DNA of 64,000 nucleotides from Nitrospirota bacterium. Lineage in GTDB: Bacteria; JACPQY01. The DNA lies in assembly GCA_016180645.1 (NCBI GenBank), contig JACPAV010000012.1, positions 38,031-102,030 of the forward strand, in the 5' to 3' direction. Positions 24,926 to 34,623 of this stretch are shown in pieces. The position numbers were made by a program, and so were the translations under genes. The notes under the pieces were generated by a model that was not told the origin of the DNA, did no database searches, and saw only the letters and a program-made list of their open reading frames with translations. Numbering within the stretch: position 1 is the stretch's first letter; each line of letters starts with the position of its first letter.

Positions 24926-25734
24926 TTGGAAACCAGGTCGCCCACGTAGATGACGCCCTCGGCGTCAAAGACCAGTGCCTTCATATCGGGTGAAGGCGCC
25001 GGTCGCTGCTCGAGCCGGTCTTTCGTGAACGTGAGCCGGATGCGGCCGAGTTTTTTCAGGTCCTGTACGAACAGGTCGGCGGAGAGGAGGTTCCTCCCAT
25101 CGTCCGTCGATACGTCGAAGAAGACCAAATCGGAATCCGGCGAGAAGGCCGGGTGATTGCCTCGACCCAGGTTCAGCGTCCGGCCCGATGCCGGTTCATG
25201 AACGAAGAGGCCCGAGGCCAGCCCTTGGTACAGTACTTTGGATCCATCAGGCGAGAGCATCGGCGCGAAGAACTTGTCACCGCCCCGAGTGATCTGAATC
25301 GCAGGTGTCTTTGCTTGAATTATGAAGATTTCGTCCGATTCGGCGTAGACCTCCGTGCCGCCGCTCCGCGAGGGCGCCCGGAAAGTGGGAATCGTATGTA
25401 ACGCGTTTCCCTGGAGGTCGATGGCGCGCAGCTTCTCGCTGCCCGCCCCGGGGAAGGATGTGATGAGGGCGCGGCTGTCGTTCGACCAGATCGGGCGGAA
25501 CCCGGCCCAAGGGTCGCTCGTGAGTTGACTCAGTGTCCCTCCCGCGAGCGGCGCGACAAACAGGCCCCTGTATTTGAAGCCGGAGAAGGCGATTTGTTGG
25601 GCGTCGGGCGACCACGACGCGGCCATGTACTCGCCGCGAGCGAACTCCCGGATGTTGGATATCGAAATCGAATCCGCCCAACTTGCGGTGGCGGCTACGA
25701 AAACGCTTGCGAGGAGCCGAACCAACGTTTTCAT
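24922..25734 (-). CDS. Exported TolB-like (PD40) beta-propeller protein
   Basis: A 270-residue protein from the ATG at 25734, giving a signal peptide MKTLVRLLASVFVAATASWA. Repeated units such as AASWSPDAQQIAFSG, PMLSPDGSKVLYQG, PAFSPDSDLVFF and PAPSPDMKALVFD are PD40/WD40-like blades; the fold would be a six-blade propeller. Such proteins act as periplasmic binding scaffolds, and no substrate can be named. An upstream TTG at 25779 is possible but poorer. It overlaps the amidase start (ATGA) and follows thiE by 108 bases. Confidence 0.75.
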   Translation of the reverse strand: MKTLVRLLASVFVAATASWADSISISNIREFARGEYMAASWSPDAQQIAFSGFKYRGLFVAPLAGGTLSQLTSDPWAGFRPIWSNDSRALITSFPGAGSEKLRAIDLQGNALHTIPTFRAPSRSGGTEVYAESDEIFIIQAKTPAIQITRGGDKFFAPMLSPDGSKVLYQGLASGLFVHEPASGRTLNLGRGNHPAFSPDSDLVFFDVSTDDGRNLLSADLFVQDLKKLGRIRLTFTKDRLEQRPAPSPDMKALVFDAEGVIYVGDLVSK

Positions 25735-25842
25735 CTTGGACTGTGGAGGAGCAACTGAGATGCCAACTTTGATAGACAAGTAATTTCAATGCATTAAGAG
25801 CAACCCTTTCAAAGTGAGATTTCAGATTGAAAGGATCGTCCC

Positions 25843-26487
25843 CTAATCGGGACGTTTGCATCTCTCCAGCCACAAGCGAGCGTTTGACTCCACCTTCCCG
25901 CCCTCGATGGCACCGGCGATGGAGCAGACCATGGCGGGACGGGCAGCTAACACGGAGTCAAGGCTCTGAAAAGTGATCCCGCCGAGCGCAACCACCGGCA
26001 ACCTGACCGTGCCCACCGCTTCGCGAAGGGCTTCAACGCCTGTTACGGGGTCGGGGTTGGGCTTGCTGCGAGTGGCGAAGACGGGACCGAACCCGATGTA
26101 ATCGACCGGATCGCCGAGCGCCATTCTCGCCTGGCGCAGGTTGTGCGTGGACAGTCCGATCACGGCCTTCGGCCCCAAGATCTCTCTTGCCTCGGCCGGC
26201 GGCAGGTCGTCTTGTCCCACGTGCACGCCTTCGGCCCCCACGTCCCTCGCGATTTCCACGAAGTCGTTGATGATGAAAAGACGGTCGCGAGGAATCAGCG
26301 GCCGGATCTCTTGAGCGATCTTCCTCGCATCGTGCTCCTCCAGACCCTTCATTCGAAGCTGGATGATCGGGCAGCCCGCGCGAACGTAGGCCTCGGCGAT
26401 TTCCCGGAAGGAAAGTGAAGGATCGGGATACGGATCGATAATGGCGTAGAACCCGCGGAGGGGCGGCCGGGAAGGGGCGGGGGGCAT
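25843..26487 (-). CDS. thiE: Thiamine phosphate synthase
   Basis: Joins HMP-pyrophosphate and thiazole phosphate to make thiamine phosphate. The 214-residue TIM barrel shows YAIID, IQLRMKG, FIINDFVEIA, GVHVGQDDLP, IGLSTHN, DYIGFGPVFAT and ALGGIT, all canonical ThiE motifs, including the pyrophosphate-binding Arg and Gly residues. It begins 3 bases after the ZIP transporter stop, so they are cotranscribed. No other thiamine genes and no TPP riboswitch are apparent nearby. Confidence 0.93.
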   Translation of the reverse strand: MPPAPSRPPLRGFYAIIDPYPDPSLSFREIAEAYVRAGCPIIQLRMKGLEEHDARKIAQEIRPLIPRDRLFIINDFVEIARDVGAEGVHVGQDDLPPAEAREILGPKAVIGLSTHNLRQARMALGDPVDYIGFGPVFATRSKPNPDPVTGVEALREAVGTVRLPVVALGGITFQSLDSVLAARPAMVCSIAGAIEGGKVESNARLWLERCKRPD

Positions 26488-26490
26488 GGC

Positions 26491-27225
26491 TCAGGAGCGC
26501 AACAGCCGGACGCCGCCCATCATCACCAGACCCGCCAGGAAGAGAAAGATATGGAGGGCGCGGGAATCCTTGGCCTCATGAATTTCGGGGATGAGGTCGG
26601 AGATGCCGATGTGGAGGAAGATACCGCCTGAGAAGGCCAGAAGCGCCGGGAGCAGGGCTGCACCCGCGAGATCCGAGGGGATCCCTGCGGCTACGGCGCC
26701 GAGGGGGATCATCGCCACGAACAGGAGGTTTGTCCACACGACCTTCGTCCAAGTGAAGTGCTCGCGCAGGAGGAGGCTCGTGAGCGAAAAAGCCTGCGGT
26801 GCATGGTGGGCCAGAATCCCCAGGAAGACGGCAAAACCGAGGCCCGTGGCGGGCAGCATCATGCTGGAGCCGAGGGCCAGACCGTCCGAGAAGGAATGGA
26901 TCGAGAGGCCGACGAAGGCGGGGTAGCCCAGCACGTGCGTTTCACAATCGGGCTCCTCGCACGGATGCACCATGAAGAACCTCTCCAGGACGTAGATCAG
27001 ACTGAAGCCGGCAATGAAGAACAGTCCGGCCTTGGCCGCGAGCGAGTCAAACACTTCGGGTACGATATGGAAGAAGGTGAGTCCGAGAAAAACGCCCGCG
27101 CTCAGGCTCAGGCTTCGGGTTCGCCATCGCGTGCCGGGTCTCCGCCGGAGGAGTGCGAGACCCATGGCCACGGAGATCATGATGAGGATCGTGTAGAGGG
27201 AAAGGCGGGCCAATGAGAGGGACAT
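26491..27225 (-). CDS. ZIP family metal transporter
   Basis: Inner-membrane importer of divalent metal (zinc or iron are usual for the family). 244 residues from the ATG at 27225, chosen for its GGGAG ribosome site; the frame is open 13 codons further upstream. Seven to eight membrane segments; the metal-site helices carry HSFSDGLALG and HHAPQAFSL, equivalent to the His/Glu-rich TM4 and TM5 motifs, with Asp and Gln at positions that are often Glu. The loop HPCEEPDCETH could bind metal. First gene of the ZIP-thiE-propeller-amidase run. Confidence 0.85.
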   Translation of the reverse strand: MSLSLARLSLYTILIMISVAMGLALLRRRPGTRWRTRSLSLSAGVFLGLTFFHIVPEVFDSLAAKAGLFFIAGFSLIYVLERFFMVHPCEEPDCETHVLGYPAFVGLSIHSFSDGLALGSSMMLPATGLGFAVFLGILAHHAPQAFSLTSLLLREHFTWTKVVWTNLLFVAMIPLGAVAAGIPSDLAGAALLPALLAFSGGIFLHIGISDLIPEIHEAKDSRALHIFLFLAGLVMMGGVRLLRS

Positions 27226-27591
27226 GCGTCTCCCATTATGAAGTTTGATCGCTTCGGCGTCCACTCACCCGCTTTGTATTCCGATGCCCGGGACCCTGCC
27301 CTCTTTTTGGAGAAGACAGCCGGACGCCAAAATGGTGTATTTCGGATTTGCCGGTTGGGGCCTTGCGAGAATGGTTAGGGCTGGTTTCCCCTCGCGGATC
27401 ACTCTCGGAGAGCAGCTCAGATCGGTAATTCTTCACCGCGTCGTCCGGTCCTCCGAATCTCGCCATGCCCTTCGCAATCCATCGTGGGCCGTCATCCGCC
27501 CGCGGCACCTGGGCACACGCCAAGGTATTGATACGCGTCATGGAGGACGGCGTTCCGGCCTGATATCGTGCATTCAAAGAAGGAGGCCTCG
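27226..27591. other. Intergenic region between divergent genes, no gene seen
   Basis: 366 bases between the ZIP start (minus) and the cytochrome start (plus). It must hold both promoters, but no convincing -35/-10 pair was found. A minus-strand open frame of 113 codons here has no recognisable features. Confidence 0.5.
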
Positions 27592-28023
27592 ATGGTTCGA
27601 CACGTCTTCCTCGGAGTGATCCTCTCCGCGTTCCTGATCCCGGTCCTTCCCTCAGTGGCGCGTGCCGCCGGAGGGAAAGACCTTTTCCTCGAAAAGAAAT
27701 GCGACAAGTGCCACTCCGTTGCGTCCGAAAAGATTGAGAAACAGGTGAACAAGAAAACGGGAAAGAAAAAGAAGGGACCCGACCTGTCGGGCGTGGGCCT
27801 CGACCATGATGCGGACTGGCTGACGAAGTTTGTGAAGAAGGAAATCGAAGCCGAGTCCGTTTACGACAAGACCAAGAAAGTGAAGCACAAAAAGAAGTTC
27901 AAAGGGACGGACGCCGATCTGAAGTCGCTCGTCCAGTATTTGGCCGGTTTGAAGACGAAGGTGGAAGTCAAAGAAGAAGCCGGAGGGGAAGAGGACGAGG
28001 AGGAAGGCGAGGAGAAAGACTGA
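27592..28023 (+). CDS. Small exported monohaem cytochrome c with Lys-rich core and acidic tail
   Basis: 143 residues from the ATG at 27592, which has AAGGAGG at 27580-27586. Signal peptide MVRHVFLGVILSAFLIPV to ARA. One haem site, CDKCH, follows at about residue 32, with a possible Met ligand not obvious downstream. The middle is strongly basic (KKTGKKKKG, KKVKHKKKF), suggesting docking to an acidic partner, and the last 20 residues are almost all Glu/Asp. The class I cytochrome fold is inferred from CxxCH near the N-terminus and the DLKSLVQYLAGL helix. Probable periplasmic electron carrier. Confidence 0.85.
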   Translation: MVRHVFLGVILSAFLIPVLPSVARAAGGKDLFLEKKCDKCHSVASEKIEKQVNKKTGKKKKGPDLSGVGLDHDADWLTKFVKKEIEAESVYDKTKKVKHKKKFKGTDADLKSLVQYLAGLKTKVEVKEEAGGEEDEEEGEEKD

Positions 28024-28039
28024 CCCGCTTCTTACTATA

Positions 28040-28078
28040 GAGGCTAAGCCTCGATAGCTACTATCGAGGCTTAGCCTC
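28040..28078. repeat. Perfect 18-bp-arm palindrome between two cytochrome genes
   Basis: GAGGCTAAGCCTCGATAG, loop CTA, CTATCGAGGCTTAGCCTC. Each arm is itself palindromic (GAGGCT-A-AGCCTC). It lies 17 bases after the small cytochrome stop. It could act as an RNA stabiliser or terminator, though no T-run follows. Confidence 0.85.
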
Positions 28079-28130
28079 GAAGACCAGAGACGACCCTCCC
28101 TGGAGGATGGGGGGGAGGAGGTGACACGTG

Positions 28131-29345
28131 ATGAGTTGGGGAATCATCTTGGTGTTCGCCTTGGGGGCGCATGGATCCGGTTCATTCGAACTCAGCCGGG
28201 AGTGTACGGAGTGCCACACCGGCATCTACGGTTCAGACTGGAGCGGCTCCATGCACGCCCGCTCCTACACAGATCCGCTTTTCCAAAACCAATTCAAAGA
28301 GGTCTCCAAGCCCGAGGAACGCCGGATCTGTTTGGGTTGTCACGCCCCGCTTGCCATCTACGATCGTGATCCGCAACTCACGAAGGCCACGACACGCGAG
28401 GGAGTGAGCTGCGATTTCTGTCACACCGTCTCCGCACTCCTGCCGATCGCCTTCGATCAACCCCTGCGATTCGTCCTCGCGCCGGGCGAGGTCAAGCGGG
28501 GGCCCTTCAGCGCGGGGGAGATGATCGAGAAAGGCCACAAGAACGAACGATCGTCCCTCTTCAGGGACTCGGCCTTCTGCGCGGGATGTCACGAGGTCGT
28601 CAACCGGCTGGGCCTTCACGTCATGAGTACCTTCAGCGAGTGGAGCCAGAGCGTCTATGCGGCCCAGCGGATCGCCTGCCAGAACTGCCATCTGCCGCAA
28701 GACATCCGGTTCCCGACGGTGGACCCCTCCACGGCCGTGACTCCCCGATCCGCCACCTCCCACTCCATGCTCGGGGGACACTCGGCGCTCCAGCTCCGCG
28801 GCGCGGGAATGCTGGCTCTAAGGGCGTACGTCATCGGCTCGGTGGTCGACGTATCGGTGGACGTCACGAACGTCGAGGCCGGTCACTTCCTGCCGACCGG
28901 ATTGCCGTCCCGCAAAGTGGTCCTCAAGGTGGGGCTGTTCGACGAGAAGGAAGCCATGATTCAGGAAAAAGAGATTGAGTACAAACGGGTGTTGGGCGAT
29001 ACGCAAGGCCGACCCATTCCATCCGGCAAAATCCTGGACCTCTTCCTGAATTCATCGAGCGTCGTTTCCGATACCCGAATTCCTCCAAAGGAAACTCGCC
29101 AGGAGCGAATTCGATTTGAGACCTCGCGATTTCGGCGGCCCCGCGTAGCCGTGGCGACCCTGGAATACCGGCTCGAGCCCGGACCCCCCGATCGGCCGTT
29201 CCCACCGCTTCGGTTGGCCGAGCAAAGGATGGACCTCCCGCTGCGGCCCGCCGCGGGCCGGTACTACATGCTGGCCCTCTTTGTCCTGGCCCTCGCCGGG
29301 GCCCTCTGGTTCATGGCCCGGCGGCGCACCGAAGGGAGCGGGTAG
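28131..29345 (+). CDS. Membrane-anchored pentahaem cytochrome c
   Basis: 404 residues from the ATG at 28131, preceded by GGAGGAGGTG. A short signal sequence leads to five haem motifs: CTECH, CLGCH, CDFCH, CAGCH and CQNCH, the layout of cytochrome c554/multihaem proteins. A beta-rich domain follows (about residues 220-360; SVDVTNVEAGHFLPTG contains a conserved His-rich turn). A single C-terminal membrane helix YYMLALFVLALAGALWFMA with RRR tail anchors it with the haems outside. Probably works with the small cytochrome encoded just upstream. Confidence 0.85.
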   Translation: MSWGIILVFALGAHGSGSFELSRECTECHTGIYGSDWSGSMHARSYTDPLFQNQFKEVSKPEERRICLGCHAPLAIYDRDPQLTKATTREGVSCDFCHTVSALLPIAFDQPLRFVLAPGEVKRGPFSAGEMIEKGHKNERSSLFRDSAFCAGCHEVVNRLGLHVMSTFSEWSQSVYAAQRIACQNCHLPQDIRFPTVDPSTAVTPRSATSHSMLGGHSALQLRGAGMLALRAYVIGSVVDVSVDVTNVEAGHFLPTGLPSRKVVLKVGLFDEKEAMIQEKEIEYKRVLGDTQGRPIPSGKILDLFLNSSSVVSDTRIPPKETRQERIRFETSRFRRPRVAVATLEYRLEPGPPDRPFPPLRLAEQRMDLPLRPAAGRYYMLALFVLALAGALWFMARRRTEGSG

Positions 29346-29425
29346 CCTCCACCCGCGCGGGCCCCGATGCGGAACCGCTCAGTATTGATTGACAGCCGTG
29401 GGCCCAGGCGGAAGAATGCCGCTCC

Positions 29426-31957
29426 ATGACCCTCCCTGATGGTTCACGATGCGCTTGGATTCTTGCCTGGATCGTTTGTGGTGTGGCCGGATGCAACAAG
29501 AATACGAATGACCCGCGTCTGGTCGGCCCGCTGGCGCCGACCGAAACGCGCGCCGGAGAAATCCGATCCGCCAAGGAGCTTCTGTCCGGCCCAAAGGCCG
29601 AAGGCAGGCTCGGCGACTACAAATTGATCAACGAACGTGTTTCGTTTGTCGTCGAGGGGGCGCGACCGTCATCCGGTTATCTCGCCTACGGGGGCCTCGT
29701 CGTCGACGCGGTTCGCGAGGGGCAGGGAGGGGGATCGGGTCAGGACTCCTTCGAGGAGGCGGGGCCCGTGATCAATCTTCAGGCGTTCCGTGGGGAGAAG
29801 GTGGAGATTGTGAATCCAGGAGGTTCGGGAATACCGGCGGTGATCAAGGTGAGGGGAAGCCTGGCGCCGGTCCCGATCGTGGCGGATCTATTTCCTCTGC
29901 AATTGGCGACGGGCGCCGCCGCGATCACCTACACCCTCGAACCGGGGGCCTCGGACCTGCGCATGGACTTGGAAATTACGAACTCGGGATCCCAGTCGGT
30001 GTCCTTTCAGGTCGGAGCCATGTTTCTGTTCGGGGACTATGTGAAAAGGTTCGTTCCCGGAGTGGGGTTCGACAGCGCCCAGTTCGGTGGGCGCACGGTC
30101 GATCTCTTCGGCGGGGTCGGGCGGGATGTGTCCTATGGTTGGGCATCCGAGACGGAAGACACCAAGATCGCCATCAACATTCTGGATGTGTTTGTTACGA
30201 TCGGTGAGCCCGTGTCCGTTGCGCCCGGCGCTTCCCTGAGCCTGACTCGACGTCTCGTCGTGGCCGGCGGCACGGTGGAAGAACTGCTTGAAGCGAGGGA
30301 TCTCGCGCTTGGCCGGAGTCGGCCCCGGGGCATCGTTGAAGGTCGGATTGTCGGGCTGACTGCCGAAGATCTCGCTCACACAGAGGTTCACGTGTTGAGC
30401 GAACGCGAAGAGGGCGAGGAACTCCTGACGCAGGGGAGGCCGGATGGCAACGGACGCTTCCACTTCGCCGTGCAGCCCGGACCGGTCCGCCTCGTTACGG
30501 TGGCCCCCGGCCGTCCAAAGAAAATTGTGGACCTGGAGGTGAAGGAGGGCGTTTCCGCACTGGGCGATCTGAGTTTGCCTGCGCGAGGCGGGCTCTCGTT
30601 TGAAGTATCTGATGAAACGGCCCCGCTTCCCTCAAAACTGACCATCGAATCTCAGGGCGAAGATCCTGATCCACCGAAGGCGATCCTCGGCGAGCCGCCG
30701 AGGCCGGAGGACACCATCCGACTCGTGTTCTCCCACTCCGGTTCTGGAGAAGTGGCGTTGCCGCCGGGCGCCTACCGTGTCACCGCATCACGGGGCGTTG
30801 AGTATACAATCGATTCTCAAGTCTTGACCGTTCCAGCCGATGGAACCGTGTCGTTCCGCGGGGCGCTCAGCAAGGTGGTCGATACGGGCGAATACCGGTC
30901 CGGAGATTTCCATATCCATGCGCTTCCGAGCCCGGACAGCGAGGACCTCCTGGAGATGAAAGTGCAGGCCTTTGCGGCGGAGGGGCTACAGATCGCCGTA
31001 TCCACCGACCACGACCGGCTGACGAACTACGCGCCTGCCGTCGCCTTGCTCGGTCTCGACCGATGGTTGACCACGTTCATCGGCGACGAAATTTCAACAA
31101 ACATCAAAGGCCACTTCAACGCCTTCCCGCTCGCCCTTCAGCCGATGGCGCGGAACTCCGGCGCCGTGGACTGGTTCGGGCTCACGGTTCCCGCGATCGT
31201 CGAATTGGCGAGGAAAGCGAACTCGGGCGATGAGCTTGTGCAGATGAATCATCCTCGCGGCAGCTCGGCCTATTTCAATTACATCGAGTTCGATCCCGCA
31301 GCCGGCGAATCCAGGAACGCCGCTGAATTCACGACCCAGTTCGACACCATCGAAGTGTTCAACGGCAAGCGGAAGTCAGACACCCCCAAGGTATTGCAGG
31401 ATTGGTACTCGCTGCTCAACCGCGGCGTCTTCATCCCGGCCGTGGGGAATTCCGATTCGCACACGGCGGCGCAAAAGCAGGAGGTTGGCTATCCGAGGAC
31501 CTACATTCGCTTCCCCGGTGTGAGTTCCCTTTCGGAGATCGACAAGGCCGGGCTGATGAAGCGGATTCGCGCCGGCGATGTCACCGTGTGCGGCGGTCCG
31601 TTCGTGACGATCGAAGCCGGGGACGTGTCGATGGGTTCAACCGTGAAGGCCGTGGACGGCGCCGTCGAAATCCGCGTGCGGGTTCAGGCTCCGCCCTGGA
31701 TGGATGTGGATACCGTGAAACTCATCGTGAATGGGAGGGAGACTTCGGAGCTTTCCTTTCCGTTGCCTTCGAGTGGTGACGTTGTCAGGCTCGACAAGAT
31801 GGTCACGGTGCGGGTGGCTACCGATGCCTGGGTTGTTGAGGTTGCTGAAGGCGACGGCGATCTGGGGCCTGTGGTTCTCGGCACCAACGCCCTGTCGTTC
31901 ACCAACCCTATTTTCATCGATGCCGACGGCAACGGCGTCTTCGATCCGCCGCGCTGA
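29426..31957 (+). CDS. CehA/McbA-like PHP-domain lipoprotein
   Basis: 843-residue lipoprotein: signal peptide with lipobox VAGC near residue 23. N-terminal half is beta-rich (about 30-490) with no clear match. Residues about 490-720 form a PHP-type metallohydrolase: GDFHIHALPS, STDHDRL, MNHPRGS and GNSDSHT supply the metal-ligand His and Asp residues seen in CehA/McbA enzymes. A C-terminal beta domain ends near an Asp/Asn-rich calcium-like loop (DADGNGVFD). Likely hydrolyses a phosphate or carbamate ester outside the cytoplasm; the substrate is unknown. No link to the flanking cytochromes is evident beyond strand. Confidence 0.78.
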   Translation: MTLPDGSRCAWILAWIVCGVAGCNKNTNDPRLVGPLAPTETRAGEIRSAKELLSGPKAEGRLGDYKLINERVSFVVEGARPSSGYLAYGGLVVDAVREGQGGGSGQDSFEEAGPVINLQAFRGEKVEIVNPGGSGIPAVIKVRGSLAPVPIVADLFPLQLATGAAAITYTLEPGASDLRMDLEITNSGSQSVSFQVGAMFLFGDYVKRFVPGVGFDSAQFGGRTVDLFGGVGRDVSYGWASETEDTKIAINILDVFVTIGEPVSVAPGASLSLTRRLVVAGGTVEELLEARDLALGRSRPRGIVEGRIVGLTAEDLAHTEVHVLSEREEGEELLTQGRPDGNGRFHFAVQPGPVRLVTVAPGRPKKIVDLEVKEGVSALGDLSLPARGGLSFEVSDETAPLPSKLTIESQGEDPDPPKAILGEPPRPEDTIRLVFSHSGSGEVALPPGAYRVTASRGVEYTIDSQVLTVPADGTVSFRGALSKVVDTGEYRSGDFHIHALPSPDSEDLLEMKVQAFAAEGLQIAVSTDHDRLTNYAPAVALLGLDRWLTTFIGDEISTNIKGHFNAFPLALQPMARNSGAVDWFGLTVPAIVELARKANSGDELVQMNHPRGSSAYFNYIEFDPAAGESRNAAEFTTQFDTIEVFNGKRKSDTPKVLQDWYSLLNRGVFIPAVGNSDSHTAAQKQEVGYPRTYIRFPGVSSLSEIDKAGLMKRIRAGDVTVCGGPFVTIEAGDVSMGSTVKAVDGAVEIRVRVQAPPWMDVDTVKLIVNGRETSELSFPLPSSGDVVRLDKMVTVRVATDAWVVEVAEGDGDLGPVVLGTNALSFTNPIFIDADGNGVFDPPR

Positions 31958-32292
31958 GCGGTTCCTCGATGGCTTCCTGGTGGTGAAATGGCAAGTGTCC
32001 CGTCATGTGCGGTTCCATTTCCGCATCACCACGGTTTTCAATCAAGACCCGAGAGATGTGAGATCTTGAGGGGAAGGCTCCTCGGGGGCAGGCTCTCCCT
32101 CTAGGCAGCAGAACAGAAGTCCTTGGAGATGCTCACCGCGGTTCGCGGAGCCTGACACGTCTTCGAGTGCGGCCTCGGCTCCGAATGCCTTCAGAGCCGG
32201 GCGGCAGCGAGGCTCCGCTGCGGATAGGGAGGTTTGTCGCAGAGCGTTTAGGCTCTACACGTAGATGTGCGCAATGAGTATTGTGTGCATTC
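31958..32292. other. Intergenic region between convergent genes
   Basis: 335 bases between the PHP lipoprotein and the sensor kinase. It contains hairpins CGGCTC-N12-GAGCCG (32176-32199) and CAGCG-N6-CGCTG (32205-32220) without T-runs. These may serve as weak bidirectional terminators. No gene is seen. Confidence 0.5.
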
Positions 32293-34623
32293 CTAGGAGA
32301 TGTCCGGGAGACGGGGGGGCTGGAGCACTGATTTCTCCACTTCACGCGAGGCGCTGCTCGCGACCGCCCGCGGGAGACTGAACCAGAAAGTCGATCCGAC
32401 ATCCTTTTCGCTGCTCACTCCCACTCGGCCCCCATGTTTTTCGATGACCTCTTTGACGAAAGCCAGACCGAGGCCTGTCCCCTTGCTTGTGCGATGTTGG
32501 GAGGAGGAGGCGCGATAGAACTTCTGGAACAGCTTGGTGAGTTCCTGATCGTCCATTCCGTAGCCCTGATCGATTACAGAGACGGTGAGACCCTCCTTCG
32601 CCGTTGCGAGCTTGACGCGGACCTCCCGGTCGTTCGGGCTGTACTCGATGGCATTCGACACGAGATTTGTCACCACCTGGCTGAGCAGATCGCCGTCCAC
32701 GTTAACGGTATTGTCACCCGGAGAAACGTCCAGGGCCAGGTGGATGGATTTCTCGGTGGCCCGGGGCCGGAAGCCCATGATGCATTGTTCGAGGAGTCCG
32801 GCGATGTTCCGTGGGGCCAGTTGCAACTCCTGCCGGCCGGACTCGATGCGGGAGACGTCCAGGAAAGAGTCGATCAGGCGTCTGAGCCGTGCGACATGGT
32901 CGAGGATCAGGTTGGTTTGTTTTTCCGCCTGGGGATCTTCGGATAGGCGATCCTGGAGAATTTCAGCGTAGGTCTGAATTACGGTCAGGGGCGCCCTCAT
33001 TTCATGGGACATGAAGTGGACAACCTCCGTCTTACGGCGATTGAGCTCGGCCAGATGTGAGACATCCGTGAATACGAACACGCAGGCAAGAAGAATCTGT
33101 TCCCGGTCCCAGACGCCCGCCGCCGTCAATCGTACGGTCCGGAGAGGTGCCTGAATCTCTGCCTGGACCTCGTAGTGGCCGCGGAGCGTGGCAATCGCTT
33201 GCAAAGCAGCGTGGGTCGCATCTTTCTCCCAGCCCAGGCGCGCCTGGAGGATTTCCCAGATGCTTTCCTCCGGCATGTGTCCGTTGACAACGATGCCCAG
33301 ATACTCTTTTGAGAGCGGGTTCAGGAAAATGATTCGTCCCAACGGGTCGGTGACCACGATGGCGGCACCCGCCTCGTTCAGCACGGTTCGAAGCATTTCC
33401 TGGGTTGAGAGCACATTGTCTGTTGCCGCGCCCAACGATTCAAACAATTTCGTGAGGTAGGGTCCATTCAACGCTTTCATCTGGGCATCCTCACCCAAAT
33501 GAGCCGCCCGAAGGATGTGTCCCTGGCGCGCGCCGACATCGCGCATTTTCCGAACTGCGGATGCCATGCGCTCGTGGAGTGGGTCTGGCGTCTGACCCGA
33601 CGGGACATCACCCAGGGCCGAAGCCATAAGCATGGATGTATACCGCTTGCCAAGGGCTTCCAGGTCGGCGGGATCATCCGGAAGCCGGAGAAAATTGGAG
33701 TTCTCCGTCAGGGTGAGTATCCCGCCGCTGATCTGCGAGACACTGGATTCCAGATTGTGCCACATCAGCTCAAAGGCGCCCGTCAGCTCCGCGATCTCAT
33801 CGGCGGATCGGCGGGTGTGAGATAGTTCGGCCATCCCCAGCCCGAGCCGGCGAATCCGTTCGGTCAAGGTTCGAAGAGGCCGGGAAAACCTTGAGGAGAA
33901 GAAGGCGACCAAGGAGGTTCCCGCGATAAGAACGATCAGGGTCAGGGCGAGAAGGGTGAGCGTCGACCGATGGAGGGTGTTGGCGACCCGCTCCTCCGAA
34001 ACGTCGACCTCAATCCGTCCGATGGGGGTCTTGTCGTGCAGAATGGGAGCGGATACGTGGAGGGCATGGATGCCGGAAGGCGTAGCATAGCGCGCCAGTG
34101 AAGGTTGGCCGGAGACCACCCGTGGGAGTGTGAGACCTGGCGGGAGCCGGTACAAAGTGTTTTCGCCGGCCGAATAGGGAACAAGGATCCTCCCGTCCGC
34201 CTGAACGACATTGAGGCTGAGGATGTCCAGATTTTGGCGGGACACCAAGTCGGCCACAACGCTGTCGAGAGCCAGGCGCAGATCGTGAGAAGGAAGCAGG
34301 ACCACCTCATGACTCTGGATGGCGATCTGGTTGGTCATCGCGAGAACTCCCTCAAGATACAATCTCCTGAAATTGGTTCGTTCCCTCAGTGTGCTGACGC
34401 CTCCAATGATGGCGACCGTGGCGATGATGACGCACCCGAAGACATAGATCAGCTTCTTCCGAACAGACAAGCCTGAGGGTCGGGAGCCATCCACTTCAGC
34501 CACTCTCCGGAAGGTTCCGAACAATGGGCGTCGAACGCTTCGACCGGATCCGTCCGGCGTGTCGGCCTGTCCGGCGGGAAGAGTCGTGAATCCTGAATGC
34601 GAGGCGTTAGCGGGAGGTGGCAT
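32293..34623 (-). CDS. Membrane sensor histidine kinase with PAS domain
   Basis: 776 residues. Two membrane segments (near 56-78 and 222-246) flank a periplasmic sensor of about 140 residues; HAMP follows (SRFSRPLRTLTERIRRLG), then a variable linker, a PAS domain (AAIVVTDPLGRIIFLNPLSK), HisKA with the phosphoacceptor in HFMSHEMRAPLT, and HATPase with NLVSNAIEYS, DQGYGMDD and GTGLGLAFVKEV. It overlaps the preceding barrel gene by 17 bases and ends its operon. No receiver gene adjoins it; the OmpR-type regulator at 46165, at the other end of the operon, is a candidate partner. Confidence 0.88.
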   Translation of the reverse strand: MPPPANASHSGFTTLPAGQADTPDGSGRSVRRPLFGTFRRVAEVDGSRPSGLSVRKKLIYVFGCVIIATVAIIGGVSTLRERTNFRRLYLEGVLAMTNQIAIQSHEVVLLPSHDLRLALDSVVADLVSRQNLDILSLNVVQADGRILVPYSAGENTLYRLPPGLTLPRVVSGQPSLARYATPSGIHALHVSAPILHDKTPIGRIEVDVSEERVANTLHRSTLTLLALTLIVLIAGTSLVAFFSSRFSRPLRTLTERIRRLGLGMAELSHTRRSADEIAELTGAFELMWHNLESSVSQISGGILTLTENSNFLRLPDDPADLEALGKRYTSMLMASALGDVPSGQTPDPLHERMASAVRKMRDVGARQGHILRAAHLGEDAQMKALNGPYLTKLFESLGAATDNVLSTQEMLRTVLNEAGAAIVVTDPLGRIIFLNPLSKEYLGIVVNGHMPEESIWEILQARLGWEKDATHAALQAIATLRGHYEVQAEIQAPLRTVRLTAAGVWDREQILLACVFVFTDVSHLAELNRRKTEVVHFMSHEMRAPLTVIQTYAEILQDRLSEDPQAEKQTNLILDHVARLRRLIDSFLDVSRIESGRQELQLAPRNIAGLLEQCIMGFRPRATEKSIHLALDVSPGDNTVNVDGDLLSQVVTNLVSNAIEYSPNDREVRVKLATAKEGLTVSVIDQGYGMDDQELTKLFQKFYRASSSQHRTSKGTGLGLAFVKEVIEKHGGRVGVSSEKDVGSTFWFSLPRAVASSASREVEKSVLQPPRLPDIS

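Noticed and set aside
27236-27577. 113-codon minus-strand frame between the ZIP and cytochrome genes
   Set aside because: No ribosome site, no domain, and composition like a random frame.
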